DNA from: Candidatus Foliamicus numerosus
Lineage (GTDB): Bacteria; Pseudomonadota; Gammaproteobacteria; Steroidobacterales; Foliamicaceae
DNA: 64,000 nt
Assembly: GCA_028285945.1 (NCBI GenBank)
Contig: JAPYNE010000022.1
Span: 143,180 to 207,179, forward strand
Direction of reading: 5' to 3'
Shown here: in pieces, positions 34,765-43,294 of the stretch
How positions within the stretch are numbered: the first letter of the stretch is position 1
Layout: each line of letters opens with the position of its first letter
Position numbers and translations under genes: made by a program
Notes under the pieces: generated by a model
The model's input: the letters and a program-made list of their open reading frames with translations, nothing else
Databases searched by the model: none
Told to the model about the DNA's origin: nothing

Positions 34765-35847
34765 TCAGCGACGCGCTTCAGCGCCGATCCGCTGCCCTTG
34801 CGCATCGAAATAATGCAGCCTTTCCGCAGCAAAACCAACGCAAATCCGCTCCCCGGGCCGGCATTGCCGCTCTTCGCTCGATGCCATTCGGAACTCGTGC
34901 CCGCCGATGCGCCCGAAATAATGGGTCATCGCCCCCGTTTGCTCAACAAAATCAACCCGCATCTCAAGCGCGGAAGCCCGGCTGCTGGCGACATGCTCCG
35001 GTCTGACGCCCACTGAGACCCTATCGCCAACATCCACTGCGCCAGGCCCGCCGGCAAGCGGAATTTTTTGATTGGAGTCAAGAAGCAGGAACAGCCCCCC
35101 GTCTTCAACCACGATGCCCGGAAGAATGTTCATCCTCGGGGCGCCCATGAACTCCGCAACGAATATATTTTTAGGCTCATGGTAAATTTCAAGCGGCGTT
35201 CCAACCTGCTCAATGCGGCCGTCGTTCAACACGACGATTCGGTCGGCTAAAGTCATCGCTTCCAGCTGGTCATGGGTCACATAGACCATGGTGTTGTCCA
35301 GCTCGCGGTGGAGCGCGGCGATTTCAACGCGCATCGAGCCCCGGAGCTCCGCGTCGAGATTGGACAGCGGCTCGTCGAAGAGAAACACCCTGGGCTGCTG
35401 CACGAGAGCCCGGCCGATGGCGACACGCTGGCACTGGCCGCCTGATAATTGAGCGGGCTTCCGGTTCAAATAATCATCAAGCCTGAGTATTTTGACCGCG
35501 CGCTCGACGCGCCGGGCGATTTCCTCCGCGGAATGCCCCGTCATCCTGAGGCCGAAGCTCAAATTTTGCGCGGCGGTCATATGCGGATAAAGCGCGTAGG
35601 CTTGAAAAACCATCGCAACCCCGCGCTTGCTTGCGGGACGAGCCGTCACATCGACCTGATCGAACAGAATCCTGCCATCGGTGACCTCTTCCAGCCCTGA
35701 AATCATGCGAAGCAGTGTTGATTTCCCGCAACCGGATGGTCCTACAAACACAATGAATTCCCCGCTTGCGATTTCCAGATCCGTTGCTCGAACCGCGTGC
35801 TTGGAGCCGTACTTCTTTTTTAAGCCTTTGAGCGCTATCGATGTCAT
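34765..35847 (-). CDS. Sugar ABC transporter ATPase, UgpC/MalK type
   Basis: A 360-residue ATPase energising the two permeases encoded upstream. Walker A GPSGCGKSTLL, signature QLSGGQCQRVAIGRAL, Walker B VFLFDEPLSNLDAELR and switch VYVTHDQLEA are intact. The C-terminal regulatory (TOBE/MalK-like) domain includes MNILPGIVV and VGVRPEHV. The usual Gln of the signature (SGGQRQ) is followed here by Cys. ATG 35847 has GGAG eight bases upstream; a longer in-frame extension overlaps the mannosidase gene and is rejected. Confidence 0.93.
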   Translation of the reverse strand: MTSIALKGLKKKYGSKHAVRATDLEIASGEFIVFVGPSGCGKSTLLRMISGLEEVTDGRILFDQVDVTARPASKRGVAMVFQAYALYPHMTAAQNLSFGLRMTGHSAEEIARRVERAVKILRLDDYLNRKPAQLSGGQCQRVAIGRALVQQPRVFLFDEPLSNLDAELRGSMRVEIAALHRELDNTMVYVTHDQLEAMTLADRIVVLNDGRIEQVGTPLEIYHEPKNIFVAEFMGAPRMNILPGIVVEDGGLFLLLDSNQKIPLAGGPGAVDVGDRVSVGVRPEHVASSRASALEMRVDFVEQTGAMTHYFGRIGGHEFRMASSEERQCRPGERICVGFAAERLHYFDAQGQRIGAEARR

Positions 35848-35869
35848 CGGGAATGCTCCGCAACCCGGC

Positions 35870-38419
35870 TCATCTTCTGATCCGCAAGGTGGCGATGCCG
35901 CCCGGCTCCACAATGCCCGGCCGGCTTTCAATGTCTTTTCCCGCAAGGGAAACGCGCCTCGCGGAGCCGCCGGATATCTCGTATTCCTGCCGCTTGGCGG
36001 TGGGATTGAACAGCCTTATTTCCAGTTCCGCGCCCACTTGGCGGCATGATGAGACCGGCAGTTCGCCTGAGCGCATTTTGATCGGCTGATCCGTAACTTC
36101 GCCGGCGCCTCTCAAAAAGAGCATTGGACGGCGGAACTCTTCGGCCTCCCGCAGCGACAACCGGTCCTCGGCGGCGCCGCCGACCGACAAAATAAACCGG
36201 AATTCCTCGCTGCCGATGCATTGCGCTCCAGGCGTTTCAAAATCAGGGCCGGCGCCCGCGCCCCTGCTGGCAAGATCCCTGCGCGAAAGCCAGCCCACGC
36301 AGCGGATCAGCGTCAAAGCCAGCAGGTCCGTCTCGCCGCGGTCAAGAATTTCGTACTCCTGCATGGCCAAATGGCCGATGCTGAACTTTCCCACCGCAAC
36401 GAAGGAATACGAGGGGTTCACGCTCACCCGCGCTTCGCGCTCCGGCAGGGATGTTTGCTCCTCCCGGTACGCCACTGGCCGCTCGACCAGCGAAAAGGCG
36501 GAATCGCTGGCCGTGCTGGCCACTTTCTCCCCAAGGGGAAGCGCCAGCCTTAAGCGATGATCTTTCGCTTTGTTCGTCCAACGCAAAGTTGCGCGAACGA
36601 AAGGCTCTCCGCTGAACAGGCGCATCTTCAAAACGCCATGCGAAGCGACCCGCTCGCCGGAGGCTCCGCTGCGGCTGGCATTGAGCGACTTCGGCTGGCA
36701 CAAGCGGAAGGAAATTTCCAGCTCCGCCCCATGCGCTCCGAATGGCCGCCTGCGGGCACCCGCGATTTTCGCTTCGGATATCCAGGGCGCGGAAGGAGGA
36801 GAATAGTTGTAGCTGTCCCCGGCATCGCCCTCGGAGATGATGGAGAGCGCCGTCTCAACGGCATCTCCCGAGCGGATGTTTTCGATCCTGATCCCGGACT
36901 CCGAAAGGCTCACCGAAAGCCAGTCATTGCTGATCGCAAGCCGCGTCCGGTTGTCGCTTGGCGGCAAGGGCGCCGAGGCGCCAAGGGCGGGCATTTTGGC
37001 AAAACGGAGCGCCTTGCTTTCCCATCCCTCCATTTCCAAACGCACAAACACCTCGTAGAGATGGCCTGCCGCATGCTCTGGAAAATCATCCACCGGAGAG
37101 GCGAAGGAGCGGTGCTCCTCGCAATCGCACACGATGGCTTCGCAGGGCTCGCCGGCTTGATCCTTCACTTCCAGCCCGGCGGCCTTGGCGCCTTCCAGAA
37201 AAACATGAACAGGATGCCACCCCGAACGCGATTTCACGGATGGATTAAATGCCGTCATCCGGGCGTCATCCGCAAACGGCGACGGCGCTTCGGGGCGGTT
37301 CAAGCGGGAACCCTGAAGGCCGATTTCCTCGCAGGCAAGCGTTTCCATGGCATCCAGCCGGTTTTGCACCCGCCTGAACCGAACGATCATCTCCTGATGC
37401 ACCTCGTCGATGCTGCATCCGCAGATGGAATCATGCGCATGCTGCTGAAGGAGCAGTTTCCAAGTTTCCCGCAAATATCGGCGAGGGTAGCGCTCCCCTA
37501 GGCCAGCGGCCGCCAGCAATGGTTCCACTTGACCCAAAAGCCTGTCCTCCGCCTGCTGGTTCAGCCTCTTGAGGTAGCGCCGGCTCGATAAGACATCGGG
37601 CAGCACGAATGCATTCGAGTTATCGCGAAGTTCGCCGGCCAGCACGGGCCATGGCCGGGAATCATCCGAGCATTTTTCCATTGCATGCCGATGAAGCGTT
37701 GTCTGCTTAAGACGATATTTTTTTTGCGCCGAATTAAACCGGGATATCCGATCTTTCAGGTTGTCTGGAGGCGCAAGATGGTCGCCTCCCTGGGCAAGCA
37801 GCAACGGAGCGCGGCCGGCCTTGTCGGCCAATCCGTCAAAATACCGGGTGGCGGCTTGCACGTATTCAATTTTAGAAAACGGATTCTGGTAATACCCTTG
37901 CGGCAGAAAGACGCAGCGCACCTGATCGCCATTGGGCGAGCGCCATTCGAAAATATCGCCTTCGATCCCGGCGCCTCTCCAAACCACGGCGGCGCGGATG
38001 CCGAAGCCTTGGAAAATTTGAGGCATCTGAGCGGCATGCCCAAAGGCATCAGGCAAGTATCCCACAAAGGCATTTTGCCCATGCTCTTTGGAAACCCGGA
38101 TGCCTTCCTCCAGATTTCGAACCAGCGCTTCGCCGGAACACAAAAACTCATCCGGCATGACGTACCAGGGGCCCACATTGATACGCCCTTCCCTGGCAAA
38201 CCCGGCCACCGCCTCGGCGAGGCCCGGTTCGCATTGCCCCAATAAATCCTCCAGCGCCGCCGTCTGCCCGTCAAACAGGAAATTTTCGATCTGTCCGGCC
38301 CTCAGGCTTTCCAGTATCGACGGGAAAACACGCAGCAGCCGGGCCGTGTATTCCTCATTGGTCAGGTACCACTCGCGGTCCCAATGGGTATGGACAACAA
38401 CGGATGCGTCTTTCACCAT
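35870..38419 (-). CDS. Alpha-mannosidase, GH38
   Basis: Retaining glycoside hydrolase that removes alpha-linked mannose, 849 residues, no signal peptide and so cytoplasmic. The zinc/active-site motif HTHWDREWY is at residues about 10-18; the nucleophile Asp lies in GYLPDAFGHAAQMPQI; LLLAQGGDHLAPP and QQHAHDSICGCSIDEVH complete the GH38 catalytic and three-helix regions. The beta-sandwich C-terminus follows. The start ATG at 38419 was chosen because it is a few residues before the HxH motif. It lies 5 bp after the upstream permease stop, so it belongs to the transport operon and would act on imported oligosaccharides. Confidence 0.94.
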   Translation of the reverse strand: MVKDASVVVHTHWDREWYLTNEEYTARLLRVFPSILESLRAGQIENFLFDGQTAALEDLLGQCEPGLAEAVAGFAREGRINVGPWYVMPDEFLCSGEALVRNLEEGIRVSKEHGQNAFVGYLPDAFGHAAQMPQIFQGFGIRAAVVWRGAGIEGDIFEWRSPNGDQVRCVFLPQGYYQNPFSKIEYVQAATRYFDGLADKAGRAPLLLAQGGDHLAPPDNLKDRISRFNSAQKKYRLKQTTLHRHAMEKCSDDSRPWPVLAGELRDNSNAFVLPDVLSSRRYLKRLNQQAEDRLLGQVEPLLAAAGLGERYPRRYLRETWKLLLQQHAHDSICGCSIDEVHQEMIVRFRRVQNRLDAMETLACEEIGLQGSRLNRPEAPSPFADDARMTAFNPSVKSRSGWHPVHVFLEGAKAAGLEVKDQAGEPCEAIVCDCEEHRSFASPVDDFPEHAAGHLYEVFVRLEMEGWESKALRFAKMPALGASAPLPPSDNRTRLAISNDWLSVSLSESGIRIENIRSGDAVETALSIISEGDAGDSYNYSPPSAPWISEAKIAGARRRPFGAHGAELEISFRLCQPKSLNASRSGASGERVASHGVLKMRLFSGEPFVRATLRWTNKAKDHRLRLALPLGEKVASTASDSAFSLVERPVAYREEQTSLPEREARVSVNPSYSFVAVGKFSIGHLAMQEYEILDRGETDLLALTLIRCVGWLSRRDLASRGAGAGPDFETPGAQCIGSEEFRFILSVGGAAEDRLSLREAEEFRRPMLFLRGAGEVTDQPIKMRSGELPVSSCRQVGAELEIRLFNPTAKRQEYEISGGSARRVSLAGKDIESRPGIVEPGGIATLRIRR

Positions 38420-38424
38420 GCGCG

Positions 38425-39297
38425 TTAGCCTTTTACGGCGCCTCTCAAGGCGCCCGAGACAAAGAATCTCTGGGTGAAGAGAAAAACCGCGATGGTGGGA
38501 ATGATCGACAGGATCGCTCCGGCGGCCACAAGCCGCCAATCCTTGCCGAAAGCCCCGGCGAGTTTGTTCACGCCCAGCGGCAGCGTGAATCCGGCCTGGT
38601 CGTCCATGATGACCAGCGGCCAGAGAAAATCCCCCCAAACGCCCACGAAAGTGAAAACAGCAAGGGTCGCCAAAGCCGGTTTGACCAATGGCAGCATCAC
38701 ATGCCGCCAAATCCGGAATCGGTTAACGCCCTCTATGCGGGCGGATTCCTCTAGTTGCTGGGGGATGGCCAAAAACGCCTGCCGCATCAGGAAAATGCCG
38801 AAGGCGGTGCAAGCGTGCGGAATCATCAACCCGAGAAAGGAATTATTCAGCCCCAAAGCGACCGCGATGCCGTAAAGCGGGATCATCAGCAACTGGAACG
38901 GCAGCATCATGGTGCTGATGAGCACGAGGAAAATTGAATTTTTCCCGGCGAAGGACATTCGCGCCAAGGGATAGGCGGCCAATGAGCAAAAAACCAGATT
39001 GCACGAAACGGCTATGACCGCCACGAACACGCTGTTGATGAAATAGCTGAAAAACGGCAGGGCCTGGAACACGCGCCCGAAGTTCCTCAAAGTGGGTTGC
39101 TCCGGCAGGAATTGGGGCGGGTATTGAAATATATTCTCCGAGCCCGATTTCATGGCTGTTGACAGCAGCCAGGCAAAGGGGCCGATAAAAACAGCAGCCA
39201 CTGCAATCAAAACGGCGTACCGCAACAGCACATGGCCAATCGAGGCGAAACTTCCCCGGTGCCGGCGAGGCGCGAATGCCGTGATTCGCGGTTTCAT
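38425..39297 (-). CDS. Sugar ABC transporter permease, MalG type
   Basis: Inner-membrane subunit of about 290 residues with six hydrophobic segments and the cytoplasmic EAA loop ARIEGVNRFRIWRHVMLP near the middle, through which it contacts the ATPase. The ATG at 39297 is adjacent to an in-frame GTG at 39300. It lies 19 bp after the other permease gene. It ends with the ALRGAVKG tail common in carbohydrate permeases of the CUT1 class. Confidence 0.92.
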   Translation of the reverse strand: MKPRITAFAPRRHRGSFASIGHVLLRYAVLIAVAAVFIGPFAWLLSTAMKSGSENIFQYPPQFLPEQPTLRNFGRVFQALPFFSYFINSVFVAVIAVSCNLVFCSLAAYPLARMSFAGKNSIFLVLISTMMLPFQLLMIPLYGIAVALGLNNSFLGLMIPHACTAFGIFLMRQAFLAIPQQLEESARIEGVNRFRIWRHVMLPLVKPALATLAVFTFVGVWGDFLWPLVIMDDQAGFTLPLGVNKLAGAFGKDWRLVAAGAILSIIPTIAVFLFTQRFFVSGALRGAVKG

Positions 39298-39316
39298 CAC
39301 GGACAGGGCCGGCCGG

Positions 39317-40186
39317 TCATCGCTTTGCGTGGCCGGCGTCGCGGGTGAGCCTGAGGTTCAGAATAGAGAGCACGAAGGTGGCGACGAACAATGCGATGCC
39401 GGCGGCCGAGGCATAACCCATATCGAATTCAACAAAAGCGTTCTGATAAACGAAAAACACAAGCGTTTCAGTCTGCCCCAAAGGACCGCCCCGGGTCATG
39501 ATGAAAACCTCGTCGAAAATCTTCATTGCCGCTATCGAGGAAATGACTGCGACCAGGGCGATGTAGGGCCTGAGCATGGGGATGGTGATGAAAAGGGTTT
39601 GCCTGATTCTGCTCACTCCCTGCAGCTCGGCGGCCTCATAGAGGGCCTTCGGGATGGACTGCAGGCCAGCCAAGTAAATGACCATGTAAAACCCCATCCC
39701 GCTCCAGACCGTGACCGCCATCACGGCGAACAGCGATACCGAGGGCGTTGCGAGCCAGGCGATGGGATCATCGACAAGGCCCAGGTTCCGCAAGATGAAA
39801 TTGAGGGCCCCGTTCTCCTCGTACACCCACTTCCACATCAATCCGGTCACCACCAGGGAGGTCACCACGGGCAGGTAGTAAATGCCCCGGAATACCGCAA
39901 TGCCGGGCAGCTTCCGGTTGACCAGGGCAGCCAGGAAAATAGGAGCGAATGAAAGCACGGGAACCACCACCGCCAGATAGAGCAGGCTGTTGCCAAGCGC
40001 GTTCCAGAAAAAAGGGTCCTTGAGCAGCCGCCGGTATTGATCCAGCCCCACAAAGCGATGCGCCTCGATCATGTTGTAGTCGCTGAAGCTGATCACGAGC
40101 GCGCTCGCCATCGGAAGGAGGACGAATATCCCGATAATCAGTATTGCGGGGCACAAAAAAATATAAGGCGTCAATTTGCGAAACAT
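39317..40186 (-). CDS. Sugar ABC transporter permease, MalF type
   Basis: Inner-membrane subunit of 289 residues, six hydrophobic segments, N-terminal segment PYIFLCPAILIIGIFVL and EAA loop AAELQGVSRIRQTLFITIP followed by TRGGPLGQTETLVFFVYQ, the usual CUT1 landmark. It lies upstream of the MalG-type gene and 47 bp after the ROK kinase gene, all on one strand. Confidence 0.93.
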   Translation of the reverse strand: MFRKLTPYIFLCPAILIIGIFVLLPMASALVISFSDYNMIEAHRFVGLDQYRRLLKDPFFWNALGNSLLYLAVVVPVLSFAPIFLAALVNRKLPGIAVFRGIYYLPVVTSLVVTGLMWKWVYEENGALNFILRNLGLVDDPIAWLATPSVSLFAVMAVTVWSGMGFYMVIYLAGLQSIPKALYEAAELQGVSRIRQTLFITIPMLRPYIALVAVISSIAAMKIFDEVFIMTRGGPLGQTETLVFFVYQNAFVEFDMGYASAAGIALFVATFVLSILNLRLTRDAGHAKR

Positions 40187-40233
40187 CGGATCAGGTCCTG
40201 TTCACGCTATGCGCCGCCGCCCCGCCGGACGGG

Positions 40234-41178
40234 TCAGCTTTGTATCCCAAGCTCCTGCCAAGCCATCAGCCCCGCCCCCACCATGGCCGCGTCATTGCCC
40301 AAAAGCGCGGGCCTCACATCCATATCGCAGGGCAGGTTGAATCGCCGATTGATATCCATCAAGGTTTTCTGGAACTCCCGCCACCATGTTTCTTTCGATT
40401 CAATCATGCCGCCTCCAATGATGATCGTATCGGGATCGTAGTTCCACTGTATGTTGTGGCAGGTTCGCGCCAAAAGCCGGATCCACCGCGATAGGGCCGC
40501 CCGCGCGATGTCGCTGGAAGGAAGCCCGGAAATCACCGCATGGCCGTCCGGAAACAAGCCCAGCGCATCCGCGCTCGGGTTGCCCTCGCTCAGTATCTGC
40601 CGGGCGATATTTCCGAGGCCATCCCCCGATAGCGCTGTTTCCAAAGGCTGCCATTCGTCCGCATCCGACAGGCCGCCAACCAGTGTTTGCCCGAAATGGC
40701 CCGACAGCGCGAAGGCGCCCTCGCGAACGCCGCCCTTGGAATAAATGGCGCCGCCCAGCCCGGTGCCCAAAGCCAGCAGGACGATATCCTTATCCATGAG
40801 GGCTTGCTTGCGCGCTTCGGCGTAAAGGGCGCAATTGCCATCGTTATCGACAACCACCCGCTGGCTGAGCATCGACTCGAAGGCTTCTTTGATCTTAAAG
40901 CCGCTCCATCCCGGCATGAGGTCGGCGGCCCCGCCAATGATGCCCCGTTCCTTGCGCACCGTTCCGGCGGTGGATATGCCGCCGCCTGCAAGGCGGCCTG
41001 CATTGTTTCGCTGGAGGACGGCGCGGGTGGCATCCTGGGCGGCCGCCATGACGCCGGCAGGCCCTTCGCGCGCCCGCGACGGCATGTTTATGTGATCGGC
41101 AATTCCGCCCGATGGCGCAATCAAACCGGATTTGATTTTGGTGCCTCCGATATCGTACGCGATCACATGCTTATTCAT
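40234..41178 (-). CDS. ROK-family sugar kinase, probable ManNAc or hexose kinase
   Basis: A 314-residue kinase of the ROK family. The ATP motif AYDIGGTKIKSGL is N-terminal, the catalytic Asp is in VVVDNDGNCALYAEAR, and LALGTGLGGAIYSKGG follows. The usual zinc-binding CxCGxxGCxE segment is missing: after LSGHFGQ the sequence reads TLVGGLSDADEWQPLE with no Cys. It overlaps the substrate-binding protein gene by 8 bases. Next to nanE, N-acetylmannosamine kinase (NanK) is the natural guess, but glucose or mannose kinase is possible. Confidence 0.82.
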   Translation of the reverse strand: MNKHVIAYDIGGTKIKSGLIAPSGGIADHINMPSRAREGPAGVMAAAQDATRAVLQRNNAGRLAGGGISTAGTVRKERGIIGGAADLMPGWSGFKIKEAFESMLSQRVVVDNDGNCALYAEARKQALMDKDIVLLALGTGLGGAIYSKGGVREGAFALSGHFGQTLVGGLSDADEWQPLETALSGDGLGNIARQILSEGNPSADALGLFPDGHAVISGLPSSDIARAALSRWIRLLARTCHNIQWNYDPDTIIIGGGMIESKETWWREFQKTLMDINRRFNLPCDMDVRPALLGNDAAMVGAGLMAWQELGIQS

Positions 41179-42442
41179 GCCGCGCCCGCGAGATGTTGCC
41201 CCAGTCGCTGATCAGCTGGTCCGCCCCTTCCTCCACGGACACCTCGCCCAGCATGACCTTTTGGGTTTGCAGAATAAACGCGGCGCGAAGCCTGGAGTAG
41301 CGGGCCAGCGGTGGCAGCAGAACGCCGCCATGCCGGATCTGACTGATCGAGTGGGCCCTTGCCGTTTCGTAATGATCGCGGATGCCGGCAGTCGCGAAAA
41401 ACGGGTTCTCCAGGCTTCGCGGCGTGGAAGGCAGCACCGGAACCCGCTTCGCCATTTCGGTCTGCTTTTGAGGCGAGGTGATAAAAACGATGAACTCGAA
41501 TGCTTCCGCGGGGCGCTCCGTCTGCTTGGGAACCACCAGATTCATCGCGGCGATATTGGTCCGCCCTTCATCCGCGTTAGGGTGCGGCCTCACCACGATA
41601 TCCGCCATCAGCCCAGGCGCATTCAGCTCGATATTCCGGAGCATTTGCATTCCGCTCAGCAACATGGCCAGCTCTCCGGATTGAAATAAATCAACCGCTT
41701 TTTGGTGGCCCTCTATGAGCACCGAGGGCGGAATGGACCCGCTTGCGTAAAGTTCAGCGTAATAGCGAAGCAATTTTCTGGCCGATGCCCCGGACAAGCC
41801 GTAAGCAGGGAGGTCGTTGCTAATCTCGCCGCCGAGAAGCACATAGTTTTCCATCGGCTCGCCGCCGTCGAAGCTCGGGAAATAAGTGTATTTCCCGGTC
41901 GCTTCCCGAACCGACCTGCCAATCCTCGGGATATCCTCGATCGTATCGGGCAAGCTGACACCGGCCTGCTCGAAGATGGATCGGTTGTATATGGCTATGC
42001 TGGCCGACAAATACCACGGGATCCCGAAATGTTTGCCGTTGAGGCGGTTGGCGGACCACACGGCAGGGTTGTACTCGGCGATGGCTTCAGGCGCCAGGAA
42101 CAGGGTTGGATCCTCAAGCGCGTTGAACTCCGCCAGCTTCGAGGAAAATTGGGGATTCAGATTGGCTACATCCGGAGCGGTTCCGGCGGCTACGGAGGAC
42201 AAAAGCTTCCGCTCCATATCCGCCCAGGCCACATCGACCCATTTCACCGCCACATCGGGATTGCGCTGCTCGAATTCGGCGATGGAGGAAAGGATGTAAT
42301 CGTCGAGAATGGGGGAAAGCTGCATGGTCCAGAACTCGATTTCCGCCTTGCCTGGAACGTCGCCGGGGCGGGCTTGGAGCGCGGGCCACGACAAGCCTGT
42401 CGCCAGCAGGAAAATCGCCAGCAACCGCGGGGGATTCATCAT
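41171..42442 (-). CDS. Sugar ABC transporter substrate-binding protein
   Basis: Periplasmic binding protein of about 423 residues. The N-terminus (PPRLLAIFLLATGLSWPALQA) is a signal peptide with no lipobox. The CUT1 solute-binding fold is shown by IEFWTMQLSP, EFEQRNPDVAVKWVDVAW, GTAPDVANLNPQF, GIPWYLSASIAIYNR and a Trp/Tyr-rich cleft. The first ATG (42442) overlaps the nanE stop as ATGA. It should bind the glycan fragment delivered by the TonB receptors; which sugar is not readable. Confidence 0.92.
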   Translation of the reverse strand: MMNPPRLLAIFLLATGLSWPALQARPGDVPGKAEIEFWTMQLSPILDDYILSSIAEFEQRNPDVAVKWVDVAWADMERKLLSSVAAGTAPDVANLNPQFSSKLAEFNALEDPTLFLAPEAIAEYNPAVWSANRLNGKHFGIPWYLSASIAIYNRSIFEQAGVSLPDTIEDIPRIGRSVREATGKYTYFPSFDGGEPMENYVLLGGEISNDLPAYGLSGASARKLLRYYAELYASGSIPPSVLIEGHQKAVDLFQSGELAMLLSGMQMLRNIELNAPGLMADIVVRPHPNADEGRTNIAAMNLVVPKQTERPAEAFEFIVFITSPQKQTEMAKRVPVLPSTPRSLENPFFATAGIRDHYETARAHSISQIRHGGVLLPPLARYSRLRAAFILQTQKVMLGEVSVEEGADQLISDWGNISRARHE

Positions 42443-43215
42443 GCGCCGAAATTCCGCCCCCCGGTGCCGGCGGGCGCTGCGGCAGCCGCGGCGGGACGGC
42501 GGCGCATGGGGAGGACGCGCCCCGGTTCGCAAGGCGGGGATTCCAGGCCCTTCGCGAACCAGCCCGTCATTGTTTCAAGCCGCGTCAACGCCGTCCCGAT
42601 GGTCACCCCCCAAGCTCCCAGCTGGCGCGCCCGCCAAGCCTTGTCCGGCGTGTTGTAGCGGCCTTCCGCGATCACGCGGGGCGCGATTTTCACGGCGCTG
42701 CTCAAGAAATCGTAATCCGGCTCCTCCGGCGTGCTCCCGCCAACGTATCCGGACAGGGTTGTGCCGATAAAGCCCACATCGACGGCCAGCGCGAAATGAA
42801 CGTCCTGTATGGACGCGCAATCGGCCATGGCATGGCAGTCGCCGGCAAGAATGGCCTCGGCGATTTTTTCCCGCCGCGTGGGCCTGGGACGGTGGGTGGC
42901 ATCGAAGGCGATGATATCGGCGCCCGCATCGGCCAAGGCCAGCACATCGCCGATATCCGGAGTGATCCGCACATCGGTATTCTCCAGGTCGCGCTTGACG
43001 ATGCCGATCACGGGAATGCCGCTTGCGCGGCGCACTTTCGTCACCCTTTCAACGCCTTCTATCCTCAAGGCCTTGGCGCCGCCTCTTTCACAAGCCAGCG
43101 CCATGGCCACAACGATTTCGTCCTGGTCGAGCGGCCCGCCGGCAACCGGCTGGCAAGAGGCGATGACCCCGCCCTCGACCATCCGGTCGAGGGCTTCGGT
43201 CGTGAAGCGCTTCAT
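42439..43215 (-). CDS. nanE: N-acetylmannosamine-6-phosphate 2-epimerase
   Basis: Converts ManNAc-6-P to GlcNAc-6-P, the entry of ManNAc or sialic acid carbon into amino-sugar catabolism. The 258-residue TIM barrel shows VIASCQPVAGGPLD, GIPVIGIVKRDL with the catalytic Lys, DIIAFDATHRPRP, and EGRYNTPDKAWRARQLGAWGVTIGTAL. An Ala/Pro/Arg-rich tail of about 35 residues beyond the domain overlaps the downstream start. ATG 43215 was preferred over a TTG at 43230. Sialate lyase (nanA) and nagA/nagB are not in the window. Confidence 0.92.
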   Translation of the reverse strand: MKRFTTEALDRMVEGGVIASCQPVAGGPLDQDEIVVAMALACERGGAKALRIEGVERVTKVRRASGIPVIGIVKRDLENTDVRITPDIGDVLALADAGADIIAFDATHRPRPTRREKIAEAILAGDCHAMADCASIQDVHFALAVDVGFIGTTLSGYVGGSTPEEPDYDFLSSAVKIAPRVIAEGRYNTPDKAWRARQLGAWGVTIGTALTRLETMTGWFAKGLESPPCEPGRVLPMRRRPAAAAAAPAGTGGRNFGA

Positions 43216-43294
43216 GCTCTGCCCGTCCAACCCGAAAAGCCCGGAGAAGACCGCTCCTTGGGGCTTTCGCGAGGGATGATTCCGATTGCGCTGA

